Positions 12,369-24,820 of a DNA stretch of 64,000 nt are shown piece by piece. The stretch covers positions 9,421,031 through 9,485,030 of the forward strand of contig CM055311.2 of assembly GCA_029255685.2 (NCBI GenBank). The letters run 5' to 3'. The stretch comes from Silene conica (taxonomy: Eukaryota > Streptophyta > Magnoliopsida > Caryophyllales > Caryophyllaceae). Position 1 is the stretch's first letter. Every line of letters begins with the position of its first letter. The position numbers and the translations under genes were made by a program. The notes beneath the pieces are model-generated. The model was not told where the DNA came from, searched no databases, and saw only the letters and a list, made by a program, of their open reading frames with translations.

Positions 12369-15300
12369 TTACAGTTTCTCGAAAACCTCCTTGTAGACAA
12401 CATTTGTTGTTGTATTAGTCATCCGTCCTTCTTCATCAAGAAGTAGCACTTTTAGACCTTTCTTACTGGTGACCCTCGATATAGCAACGTACAGTTGGCC
12501 ATGGGTAAAGACCGGTCTTGGAAGATAAAGTCCAACACGGGATAGAGACTGACCTTGACTTTTGTTGATAGTCATAGCGAAACAAACCGCTAAAGGAAAC
12601 TGTCTTCTTTCAAACTTAATTGGGAACATGGTTTGATCGGAAGGAGTCAAGGTGATGCGGGGAATATAGACATTACTTCCGATATGACTGCCAGAAATAA
12701 CTGTTGCACTAATAACGCGATTTCCTAGTTGCCTTACCTCCATTCGGGTGCCATTGCACAAACCATTTGCTTGGTCAATGTTTCTTAAAAGCATCACTAT
12801 AGCTCCAACTTTCAGTCTTAAGCTGTGGTTAGGTAAACCGGAACATCTGATAGAGTTAAGAAACTCTGTAGAGTAAAGTTCTCTGACCCCGCGATTAGTC
12901 TCTTCCTTGCTTATTTCATCAGAGCTTAAGTAAATTTTTTCTTCCTTTTGAATTTGATCCAAGACATAGTCGTTTACCTCCTCGACCACGTCGTGAGTAG
13001 GTGCTAGTACAGCTCTTTCAGTGAAATACAGAGGGTCACCTAAGTGATCTTTCAAAGATGGATAAGTGCTATCTACAATAGTAGATATTGGATTTACACC
13101 AGGATGAATAAGTATATCTTCTGGTAACTCGATGGTTGCTACTCCATCATTTGACCCACCTGCTAAGCCATCCCCAACTTCGAGAATCCACTTTGAAAAT
13201 TCTCGTATTTCATCAACATTTGACTGTGCACTTCCTACCTGAAGTCTCATATTTTTCGTGAGCTTCAAAACCTGAAATTTAAAGTATATCTGAAACGGTC
13301 AAAAAATGTACAACTATTTAAAAGTAAGTATTACATATGAAATTTAGCTAATTCTCTGGTGAATTTTTAAAAATAGGATCTAACCTTGCAATAACTCCAT
13401 AAAGCTGAAGAACAAATAGCAGCACCTACAATATCTTGCCTGCTTCCTTTAGGTATAACAGGCAAGACTTGTCGGAAATCACCGCCAAACACCACAACCT
13501 TCCCACCGAATGGTTTTTCTGGGTCTCCTTCCGGTGAAGTTCTCATAATATCTCTCATGCTTCTATCAAGAGCTTCAAAACAATAACGATTGACCATAGG
13601 TGCCTCGTCCCATATTATCAGTTTTGCTCTCGTTAACAGTCCCGACAAATCTGTTCCTGGTCGTATTCCATGACATGTGGAATTTTCATCGACATTGATA
13701 GGTATGCTTAGTCGTGCGTGGGCTGTCCGCCCTCCTGGAAGAAGGATAGCTGCAATGCCACTTGAAGCAACCGCTATAACGATCTCACCTTTGGACCTTA
13801 GTCCAGCACATAATGTTTTCCATAGAAAGGTCTTACCGGTGCCCCCATACCCATAAACGAAGTAAACACCTCCTTGACCACAACTCACCGAGCTCATGAT
13901 TTTTCTGTAAATTGATTTCTGTTCGTCGGTCATTGAAGAAGTGAAGACTTCATGTTGCCTATTCAAATCATCCCTATCATAAGATAACTCATCTGCCAAG
14001 AGCCTATTCGAGCACGTAGCAAGGATGTCAACGTCTGGATATGGCATGTTGTCGAACTTACGCAATGAACTGCCATTTCTTTGCAACCATGATTCAATCT
14101 CGGATAGTGCGTACTGTTGCAGTTGCTCTTCTGTGAGTTGGAGATCTGTGTATTCGAAAAGTGAACAAATATCAATATATAAATGAGAATGTCGTTAAGA
14201 TGAGTTTAATAAAAGTCTTTATAAAAAAAAAAAAGATTGATGAATAACCTGGGTTACGGAGTTCATTTCGTCTTCTGTATAAGATATCGTCTGACATTAA
14301 CTTCCACGTCTCTTCCCACACCAACTCAGGCTTCACCAAGCTATTTGTGAGCAAAAGAGTTGCGAAAAGGTTCCTAAGATAGAACCCAGTCCCCCAGAAA
14401 CTTGCTTCTTTAATGGCATCAATATACTCTTTATCATCACCAAGTAAGCCTAGAGCGTAGCAGGCCTCTTTGAAAGTGGAGTTAGTGACACCATTTACAG
14501 TACGAATGTCCTCATATGATTTAGGGCCTTTAACAAAGTTCAGTAGGGTTCTCAAATAGTACCTCTCACCACCATTTGGAGACATGTGATACATTCGGCC
14601 AAGAGTAAATCCTTTGTGCCTTGGAGTCCATACCCTTTCTCTTTGTTTCCACACATATTTTTGAGGAAACTCCGAATAGGTTAGATCTCTACCATCGCAT
14701 TTTAAATTATTATACTCCAACCAAGCGGTGAACTTTGTTCTACCACCGGAAGACCTCTCAACCACTTCGTCGATTGGATCTTCATCATGGAAAATAACAT
14801 TTTGCTCATTAGGTAGGTGATAATCTAACCTTAAAACAGGGGGGGTCCTATAGTGAATAGGAAATGCGAAGATTCTCCAAACAGCTTCACACGGTGAAAT
14901 GTAACGGCAGTCGTAGTATTGCTGGATTTGATCAACCTGATTTGGGTCTTGACTACCTATTAAAAAAGATAAAGATAAAAATAAGAAAATATGTGATATA
15001 ATTTCTAAAAATACTAAGTGAAACAAAATGAAACAGAAGTCAATTGTATATAATTTAGTACCATGGTTGGTGCGAGTTGCACTAACAGTGACACGGTCAT
15101 ATCCTTTATTAATATACTTGAATAAGTACTTGATGGACCTCGCTTGATTGCACCATTCGACATTTATGTGAGCACGATATTTCAACAACAGATCTGCATT
15201 GTATGGAACAACATATCCGTTGTGAATTCGTTTACCATTTTTATCAATTGTTCTTCCATTGTCCCTTCTCATATAAACTGGATAACCGTCACCATCTACA

Positions 15301-18300
15301 GCAGTTCTCTCGTTAAACTTCTTTGGAAATTTTCTAGAGCAAATACCATCAATCATGCACGGTGAATCTGGGTTGAGTTCTCCACATGGACCATGAATCA
15401 TACAATCTTTCACTGCCGCATAAAGTGCCGGGTTTTCAAGAGGGTCTGGGATTTCTGCACTTATAATACGGTCAACATCGACGGCTTCAGGGAACTTGTC
15501 ATCCCTTTGTAAAAATAACAAAATATGAGCATGAGGCAGGCCACGTTTTTGGAATTCAATGGTATAAACAACTGAAAAGATAAACGTAAGAAAACATAAG
15601 TCAGTATTATATAGAGTTACTTAATCGCATTAGAAAAATGATTATAGATTATAGATGATGGCTTCAAACGTATAATAACTGTGATGATAAGTTCACCTGC
15701 CCTTGTCCGTCCAAAAATATGTAGTTCTTTGAAGTCTCTCATGAGCTCATATAGTTTCAACTTAAATACTCGACTGACTATATCAGGTCTGTCCTCTGGC
15801 CGTATTCCTCTTTTTTGAACAAACCTATTAATTTCAGGCCATTTTGGGTTGCATGTGAAGGTAATAAACAGATCAGGATACCCACACCACCTGCAAATGG
15901 TCATTGTATCTTGATATGTTTCTCGCATGTAACCCTTACCACCAACGAAAGACGAAGGGACGATGAAACGAACACCAGCGGTTGACGGGTCGGTTTGTCC
16001 TAATGCGGCAGCATTTGCTAGATTCTTGAAATTTTCGGAACGCAACTTTGGTTGGTTGAAGCGGATATACTTCAGACGATCAGACTCTATCATGGTGCAA
16101 CCATCAGCAATGAATTGTTGAAATGCTTTACCTGAAAATTAGATAACTTTAGAACAGTGTTTTTTTTTTTTTAAAGAAGTAATATACTCAAATTAGGGAA
16201 TTGAATAAATGTTCTTACAATAAATAGTTTTCGTGCCATTAAATGAAAATTTTGTATTTGTATTAAAAATTAAATTAGGGATCAAGTAATTAACCTGCCA
16301 TCAAAATAGTTGGATATTCTTTGTCTAGTGATCTGTCTTGAATTCGAAAAGCAAACCACTCCCTCAAGGTTAACTTATCCCGAGCATTTTGATTGTTACT
16401 TGTGGATGTTTGTGTAGGCTTACTATGAGGAATCCCTAGTCTATGACCGTCCTCTCCGTGTGGAAAGAGAATAGGGTACTGCAAGGCTAAATAAGAAGCA
16501 TGTAGCTCTGATATACGTTGTAGTCTCCCAGATCGTTCCTCTACCACAATGTCCCTACTATCAACTGTGTTCTCCATATCTCCGACAATTAGGGCAGCCA
16601 CCTCTGAGACGGTGGGTAAATTATATGTTCTGCCATCTGTATGACGTGCACTAATGAGCCGCAACCTCACCTCACCTTCAGGTCGTTGGTGTATCCGATC
16701 TCTAGCCATTCTAAACGATTTTACCAAAACATTGTGACGATCAAGCATTTGTTTCAAATCCGTCATTAGACCATCGTCAAATTGAATGCTGCTAACAGAA
16801 CTGCGTAAACAATTGTTATAGGTTAATATTTTTAACTATCAAAATAATTAGCTGAAATTTATAAAACTTCGTTGAAAAAATAAGGTCAAACCTTAACGCA
16901 TTCTTTCTATGCCTCAACTCCTCCTCTGTGTCGTAAATATAAAGTTGACAAAATTTTGGTGGTGCATCATTATTAGGTAGTAAGCTTCCAATTAGATGTG
17001 TATTTTCCCCACCAATTCTGAATGTGTAGGGACCCCTTCCTCGGTTCACCGAGTGATCAATTTTGCCACCCATAGATGTAAACGTGAACATGTTATTGTA
17101 TTGACGAATATTTTCAATGAAATGTTTACTCTTGGGATGCTTACGCATCAGAAGATCACAAAGCAGTTTAGGAGGTTTTTTGATGAAGGGAAGCTCTACA
17201 ATTCCATCTTTGCAACACATACTAAAAGAGGGCACAACGGGTTTGCTATCCATGCGATTCCTTTCACCGTACCACATCTGAGCGCCACACTTTGTGCAAT
17301 TGTAAATAGGGTCTCCGATATCATCGTAACCTTCAAAGTCTGATAAGAAATAGTAAAGTTTATAATAATATAAAAATAGCATGGAATGACAGTTTTAATT
17401 GATGAACATCACTAATATTACCTTGAATGTTATCATCAACAATTGTTATACGATTATTTGATTCGTATGTTTCATATGCTGATGAAAGATCCCTTGCTAT
17501 TTCTCGGATCATATTTTGTCTTTGAATATTCCGTTGTATTGAATTGGTCTCGGTTGTTTCTCTTTCACTTTCCATGACCTGTTGCCCATTAACATCTAGG
17601 AAACAAAGGAACAAAAATTTACATTTTTAGTAGTATACATGATAGATGGTTTTTAGTCATCTAAAAAAATGTAACCATATTAATTATGTACTGAGTTTTT
17701 TATTTAATGTGAATAAAAAAAAATAAAATTGTTTTGACCAAATTACCAAGAGTGATCGTGCTGAATGAAGTGGTGGGTGTTGAGCTGGATTGCTTTTTCT
17801 CAATCCTACTATGAGATACCATAAGCTTCCTCTTACGCCTTGCTAACTTAGATGCCTCCTGCATTTGGGTTAAGGCACTATTCTGTCCCGTGACATCTTG
17901 GACACTTTCATTAGATCTTTTCAGGGACAATTTATCTTTCCGCTGTTTCCTAGATGTTTGTGCAGTGAGGTACTCGTTTACACCTTTTTCCAACTGAAAA
18001 TCTATAATATATTTCCATCATAAATAGTTTGATTATAAATAATTAGTACAACAGTTGTATGTCAAGTTTTTGATAAAAAGGGGAGAGGAAAATAACCATT
18101 CCAATAATTGCTTATAGAGGCTGCCATCAGTTTGCTTTTCGCATGATCTGGAATATATTCAAGAGATTGTGTACAGTAAATTACTTTGACATCTTTGACT
18201 ATTAAATAAATATTGAATCACACACATATAACATAAAAACATTAATGTGAAAATTTGTTTTGCAAGATTAAAAGACATCCTTGAATTGACAGACGTACCA

Positions 18301-21300
18301 GAATGATGTTGATACAGTGCTGATTTACCCTTGTTCGGTTGAACTGGTGATTTAATTTGTATATTTGGAGGTGGTTGTAAAGCTTGAGTAAAAATAGTTG
18401 GAGATAAATATTTTATTAGTTAATGTGTAACATAACATCAATATTTGGGCGTGGTTTGAAAGCAAGAATAATATAAATCAGATATAAATAATGTTGGTTT
18501 ACCAGTGGTAGGTCGGGATGATGATGGCAGTTGAATGTGTGGATTTGGTTGAAAAGCTTGAGAAAAATCAATCACTGATTCAGAAAATCGTGTAGACTAT
18601 AACAGTATGTATAGGAGGAAATAATGAAGCAGGTTAAATAAATAGACGCAACGTATCAGATTGATGTTGATAAATAAGTAAAAATGTCAGATAATGAAGT
18701 CTTTTGCAAGCTGTTTTTTCGCATGTATACATAATAATATTTTATTACACCAAATAATTTGTGTGAGGAACATACCACTCTGAGATGGATATAACGTTGT
18801 TTTACCAGTTGTAGGTCGGAGTGATGATGACACTTGAGTATATGGAGTTGGTTGAAAAGGTTGCGAAAAATCAATCACTGCAACATAAAATCGCGTGGCA
18901 TAAAAAAGTAGTTTATGAAGAAAATAATTAAGCTAATTAAATAAACAAAAGCCACATACCAGATTGATGTTGATACAAAGGTGCTTTACCCTTATTTTGT
19001 GGAGTTGATGTTTGTCTTCGAATCACATTAGGTGTTTGAAGTACTTGCGTAAAATAGAGCAATAAGACATCAATTAAGGTGCAGACTAATATAATTAATA
19101 ATGTGACATGATTGGGTCTTTTACAATCTGTTCTTCTCACGTGTATACATCATTTTTTTTTCAAAACCAAAGACATTAATTTGAGAGAGATATCATTTTG
19201 AGATGGATACAATGTTGTTTTACCATTAGTAGGTGGAGATGATGTTGGCAGTTGAATGTCTGTACATGGTTGAAAAGGTTGCGAAAAATCAATCACTGCA
19301 ACATAAAATCGTGTGGAATAAAAAAGTAATTTATGAAGAAAATAATTAAGCTAATTAAATAAACCAAAGCCACCTACCAGATTGATGTTGATACAAATGT
19401 GCTTTACCCTTATTTTGTGGAGTTGATGTTTGTCTTCGAATGACATTAGGTGTTTGACATACTTGCGCAAAATAGAACAATGAGACATCAATTAAGGTGT
19501 AGACAAATATAAGTAAGAATGTGAAATGATTAAGTCTTTCACAATCTGTTCTTTTCACGTGTATACATCATTTCTTTTATCAAACCAATAGAAATTAATT
19601 TGAGAGACATATCATTTTGAGATGAATGCAATATTGTTTTACCATTAGTAGGTGGAGATGATGCTTGCAGTTGAATGTCTTGACGTGGTTGTAAAGGTTG
19701 CGAAAAATCAATCACTGCGACAAAAACCCGTGAGGAGTAAAACGATATGAATATGAGGAAAATAATTAGGTTATTTAAGTAAACCGAATCCACATTCATG
19801 TCGATGTTGATATTGAATTAAGTTTTATATATTATAAAACTAAAAAATGTATTTAATTTAAGATATTTAAATTAAGTCATTTATAACATATAAACTTTTT
19901 AGTTAAAACTTAAAATTTAACTAAAAAGTAAATAGGTAATTTAAGATATTTAACATAAAAAAAATATAAAAACAATTATAGTTTTATATATTACAAAACT
20001 GGGAATAATATAAAAATCAAATGTAATAAATCATTTAAAAATTAATGTGTAATTAAATCGAAAAAATCATTTGTTTATGACTGTTTACTTATGATTAAAT
20101 TATAGACTAATTAAATATACAACATTCAATTAAGTTAACGGCCCAATGGCCGAATCAATAATATTACTGGGCTAAAATTCTCGAATAAAATGGCCCAAAT
20201 CAAATGTTTAGACGAAGCCCATATAAACGGACCGTATTTTTCATTATTAAACTGGGCTAGAATATCATGAATAAAATGGCCCAAATGACGAAAAAATGGG
20301 TATAAAACTGGGCTTAAACGGTGGGTATAAAACTGGCCCAAATCAAATAGTATTTAGACAAATCCAATATGAACGGACCAGATTTGTTTAGACAAATACA
20401 ATATAAACGGTCCAGATTTGTCTGAGATTAAACCCTATATTCCACCCAATATATAAACCGACTAAACCCACTATCTAACCCCAACCCTAATTCATTTACC
20501 TCAAACCGTCCCTCTCTCTAGTCCCTCTCTCTAAACAACCCTCCTCCTTCTCTCTAAAATAGATCTAAAAACAACTCTATCACTATACAATAATTCGAAA
20601 ACCTTCAATGAATTTTCAACGTATTCACAAACTTATCTTCACAAACTACAATTCATAAAATATAGATCTAAATGTTTCTGTATAATTGGAATTTATTGTT
20701 CACAAATTGAGATTCACGAATTCATATTCACAAAGACCATCGTCGAGTTATAATGTAATGTGGATTTAATTGGAATTTATTGTTTTTCATCATTAGATCT
20801 ACTCATTTCCTTTAATTTTTCGAGTATTTTAACATAAGTAAGTTGTAAATTTTATTAATAATTGAGTAAATCAGTAGAAATTCACTTTTGCATATCGATT
20901 TGAATAAGATTTAGTGAGTATTTTAACATAAATAATTGAGTATTTTAACATATATCAGATAAAATTCATATGCATGTCGATTTGAAGTAGTTAAGCGTTA
21001 TTTATGTCGTTTTAATTAGATTCATTATCTGCATGTTGGTTTAATTATATTTTTTTGTTTATCATCATTAGATCTAATCATTTCTGTAAATTTTTCGAGT
21101 ATTTTAACATAAATAAGTTGTAAATTTTATTAATAATTGAGTATATCAGTAGAAATTCACTTGCATGTCGATTTGAATAAGATTTATTGAGTATTTTAAC
21201 ATAAATAATTGAATATTTTAACATATATCAGTAAAAATTCATATGCATGTCGATTTGAAGTAGTTAATAGTTATTTATGTCGTTTTAATTAAATTTATTT

Positions 21301-24300
21301 ATCTGCATGTCGGTTTAATTATATTTTTTTGTTTATCATCATTAGATCTAATAATTTATGTTAATTTTTCGAGTATTTTAACATAAATAAGTTGTAAATT
21401 TTATTAATAATTGAGTATATCAGTAGAAATTCACTTGCATGTCGACTTTTAGGAGATTTATTGAGTGTTTTAACATAAATAATTGAGTATTTTTACATAT
21501 ATCAATTGATAAAAAGAATTCCATTTTTGAGTAGATGAGATAAAATGATATTTCGATATTTGATAAACTGATAATTAATTTGATTGTGTATTTTGTTTTT
21601 GATTGTGTTGCATGCGGAAACTATGAGGTGCGCAAGTCAGTGGACATGTTGGATGTACACAATAAGCGGTCAAATTGATGGGTCAAATGCGGAGCCGCTT
21701 AACATAAGGTGGGTCTTATTACAATTTTTGAATTTATCTGCATGTCGGTTTAATTATATTTTTTTGTTTATCATCATTAGATCTAATCATTTCTGTTAAT
21801 TTTTCGAGAATTTTAATATAAATAAGTTGTAAATTTTATTAATAATTGACTATATCAGTAGAAATTCACTTGCATGTCGATTTGAAGAAGATTTATTGAG
21901 TGTTTTAACATAAGTAATTGAATATTTTAACATATATCAGTAAAAATTCATATGCATGTGGATTTGAAGTAGTTAATCGTTATTTATGTCGTTTTAATTA
22001 GATTTATTTATCTGCATGTCGGTTTAATTATATTTTTTTGTTTATCATCATTAGATCTAATCATTTCTGTTAATTTTTCGAGTATTTTAACATAAATAAG
22101 TTGTAAATTTTGTTAATAATTGAGTATATCAGTAGAAATTAACTTTTAATCGGGTATGCGCCACTTAGAAATTAACTTTTTTATTTGTTTAAAATTGAAA
22201 TGTCACGACTGTCATGAGTAATACATGACATTTGGATCAGAATTTGTTAGTAATGTAAGATCCTTTGTCTGCTAACTGCACATTCTGGGCTCTATTGAAT
22301 TTTCATCAACTTCTCAACTACTACAACTATTTTTAACATTTAATTGTTATTTTACTGCTGTTGCTCACATGATGTGTACTAATTTCTTCTTGGTACATTA
22401 TTTTATGATGGTAGATATTTGAGATTATTATTTTTATCTTATGCGAGTATGCAACTGTGTTTCCCGTGTTTTTTTGGTAAAATATGATCACCTTTTGATA
22501 AATAGTGACCACCTTAAAAAAATGTTCATTTGATAATTGAGTGTTTTTACATATATCAATAATTGAGTATTTTTACATATATCAATTGATAAAAAGAATT
22601 CCATTTTTGAGTAGATGAGATAAAATGATATTTCGATATTTGATAAACTGATAATTAATTTGATTGTGTAATTTGATTTTGATTGTGTTGCATGCGGAAA
22701 CTATGAGGTGCGCAAGTCAGTGGACATGTTGGATGTACACAATAAGCGGTCAAATTGATGGGTCAAATGCGGAGCCGCTTAACATAAGGTGGGTCTTATT
22801 ACAATTTTTGAATGTTGTGGAAGTATTTTAAATTTTTTATTAAATCATGTGGTTATTTGTAAACATATGGGTTCATAACAATTTCCACACAACCACTAAT
22901 TTTTTTTTCCGGTGCAATTGGATATCAATGCAATCTCTTTTTCACTGTGATGGGATGAATTTACTTGTAGTGGTAATGTATCATGTTTAATTTTGTCGTC
23001 GTTAGTAATTTAGTGAATTTTTACGTCAAACGTTTGTCCTTTATTTACTTGGGTTTAATTGTTAAAAAATATCTGGTGAGTTTCACATTATTCAATCCAA
23101 AAATATTAAATTGATAGTAGTGATAGTATATGTTGTATAATTTAGCCTTGGAGATACGAAAACGGATTAATATGTTTTTGATGATTGAAGTTTGATTCCT
23201 GATTTTATCAATCGGTTACTTTTGTGCTCTTGTTTGACTGCGAGCTGAATTACTCTTTATTGTGTAGTTTGAAATATGAAAATCTGATATTAGAATCCGA
23301 AATTCTATACTGTTCGACTCCTAAATACTGCTAATCATTCTTCTAATTTTACTCTAAATTTGTGTAATTAACATATAGTTTATGTTTAGGATAGATAACA
23401 ATAACAATCATTGATCAACTTTTATAGATATAATGATAACGATTTTTTAGGCATAGAATCATTATTTCATTATAAAATATTCAAATCAATAGATAAAAAG
23501 AATTCCGTTTTTGAGTAGATGAGATAAAATGATATTTCGATTTTTTCTAAATTGATAATTAATTTGATTGTCTAATTTGATTTTGATTGTGTTGCATGCG
23601 GAAACTATGAGGTGCGCAAGTCAGTGGACATGTTGGATGTACACAATAAGCGGTCAAATTGATGGGTCAAATGCGGAGCCGCTTAACATAAGGTGGGTCT
23701 TATTACAATTTTTGAATGTTGTGGAAGTATTTTAAATTTTATATTAAATCATGTGGTTATTTGTAAACATGTGGGTTCCTAATAATTTCCACACAACCAA
23801 TAATTTTTTTTTCCGGTACAATTGGATATCAATGCAAGCTGTTTTTCAATGTGATGGGATGAATTTACTTGTAGTTGTAATGTATAATGTTTAATTTTCT
23901 TGTCGTTAGTAATTTAGTGAATTTTTACGTCAAACGTTTGTCCTTTATTTACTTGGGTTTAATTGTGAAAAAATATCTGGTGAGTTTCACATTATTCAAT
24001 CGAAAAATATTAAATTGATAGTAGTGATAGTATATGTCGTATAATTTAGCCTTGGAGATACGAAAACGGATTAATATGTCATTGATGATTGAAGTTTGAT
24101 TCCTGATTTTATATTTCGATGAGATATAATGATATATTTCGATTTTTACTAAAAATTAGTGGTTCTTTATGGAATAGATATGCTCGATATTTTTCTGTTT
24201 TTTATTTTAATTTAGTTTTTGACTCGGGTGAAATTATGTTGATATTTTATGATTGATAGTCTATGTTTAGGATATTTTTCTGTTTTTTATTTTAATTATG

Positions 24301-24820
24301 TTGATATTTTATGCTTAGAATTTATTGAACAAATAACATGATTTTAAAACTACTTATTTTATTAGAATAGTATGTTTTGTAATGTCTCATAGAGTATAAT
24401 ATTAAACATGATGGACAATTTATTGAGAGGTCCTACAGTTTTTTTATTTTAATACAAAACAGTAATACAAATCCATCTTTAATCGAAAAATAACAAAGTA
24501 CTTGACTATGTAGCAGCCACAATGACCTTTAATTGCATTTAGTAAGTAAAATAATAAAAATCGATACCTGATGTACCACGATAAACTGGTTGTTTACTGT
24601 TTTCTGACGGAAAATTCACATTTCTCTGCTGATGAGTGTTTGTTATTTCACGTAGGGCAAAAACTGTATTTCCTGAAAGATATTTGTCTAAACATTAGAA
24701 TAGGAATATAATGAAGAACAAATGAAATTACACAAAAACTATTTAACAAATTAACTGACCTTTATCACGTTCATTACTTTTTCTTTTAGGGTTTTTTGGT
24801 TGGCCATGATTTTCTGCCAT
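12369..24820 (-). CDS. Helitron Rep-helicase (HUH/Y2 nuclease fused to Pif1-like helicase), 19 inferred exons
   Basis: Inferred exons: 24820-24760, 24672-24568, 19714-19643, 19461-19378, 19295-19224, 19043-18960, 18877-18776, 18574-18503, 18382-18299, 18147-18097, 18001-17747, 17595-17422, 17339-16892, 16800-16295, 16131-15697, 15571-15062, 14956-14249, 14145-13385, 13271-12369. They sum to 5,487 nt, 1,828 residues, with every phase matching. After a variable Gln/Pro/Ser-rich N-terminus comes a CxxC...CC zinc-finger-like segment (near residue 415), the Helitron-like N domain with FITFTCNP, the HUH motif in GLPHAHILLFL (near 882) and a two-tyrosine motif, KYLFKYINKG (near 1020). Then come Walker A GYGGTGKT (near 1375), Walker B IIWDEAP, VFGGDFRQ and the C-terminal INKSQGQS...YVAISRV. 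It would nick, unwind and transfer one strand. The start codon (MAENHGQ) and the upstream exons are the least certain part. Confidence 0.88.
18299..19714 (-). repeat. Array of duplicated small exons in the Rep-helicase N-terminal region
   Basis: Two exon types alternate. Type A encodes IDFSQPFQP...PTxGKT (19643-19714, 19224-19295, 18776-18877, 18503-18574). Type B encodes ...STPQNKGKAPLYQHQSG-like sequence (19378-19461, 18960-19043, 18299-18382). The A+B unit repeats with a period close to 418-420 bp, introns included. Exon lengths are 72, 84 and 102 nt, all multiples of three. All start and end in the same phase, so any copy can be added, lost or skipped without shifting the frame. Degenerate B-like remnants are visible near 18650 and 19790. 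Confidence 0.8.
20450..20560 (+). promoter_or_regulatory. Promoter-like TATA box and CT-rich leader, antisense to the Rep-helicase intron
   Basis: TATATAAA at 20450-20457 is followed about 30-60 bp downstream by a CT-rich leader (20505-20560) of the kind found in plant 5' untranslated regions. Upstream are near-duplicate motifs around 'gaacggaccagatttg' (20340-20420). It points into the tandem-repeat region. I see no long ORF downstream, so any transcript would be non-coding or spliced. This is inference from composition. Confidence 0.4.
21601..21733 (+). repeat. 133-bp invariant block, copy 1 of 3
   Basis: It runs from GATTGTGTTGCATGCGG to ACAATTTTTGAAT. By eye it is identical to 22681-22813 and 23585-23717, although the repeats around it differ from one another. 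It is far more GC-rich than its surroundings. It is open in one plus-strand frame (RCASQWTCWMY...) and has a GT-type donor-like site after AACATAAG. The function is unknown; an exon or a recognition block are both possible. Confidence 0.8.
22681..22813 (+). repeat. 133-bp invariant block, copy 2 of 3
   Basis: Same sequence as 21601-21733. It is followed by 'gttgtggaagtatttt', which it shares with copy 3 but not copy 1. Confidence 0.8.
23585..23717 (+). repeat. 133-bp invariant block, copy 3 of 3
   Basis: Same sequence as the two other copies. The flanking 0.9 kb unit matches that around copy 2 with scattered substitutions. Confidence 0.8.

Larger units (their letters stand above)
19715..24567. 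repeat. Large Rep-helicase intron filled with tandem repeats
   Basis: The intron is about 4.85 kb and very AT-rich. From about 20760 to 22140 a unit of about 275 bp recurs with landmarks ATCATTAGATCTAAT (near 20800, 21066, 21341, 21771, 22046) and GCATGTCG. A longer unit of about 0.9 kb recurs at 22560-23110 and 23480-24070. A 133-bp block is repeated exactly three times inside these units (listed separately). Other recognisable content is limited to the promoter-like region near 20450. Confidence 0.75.
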
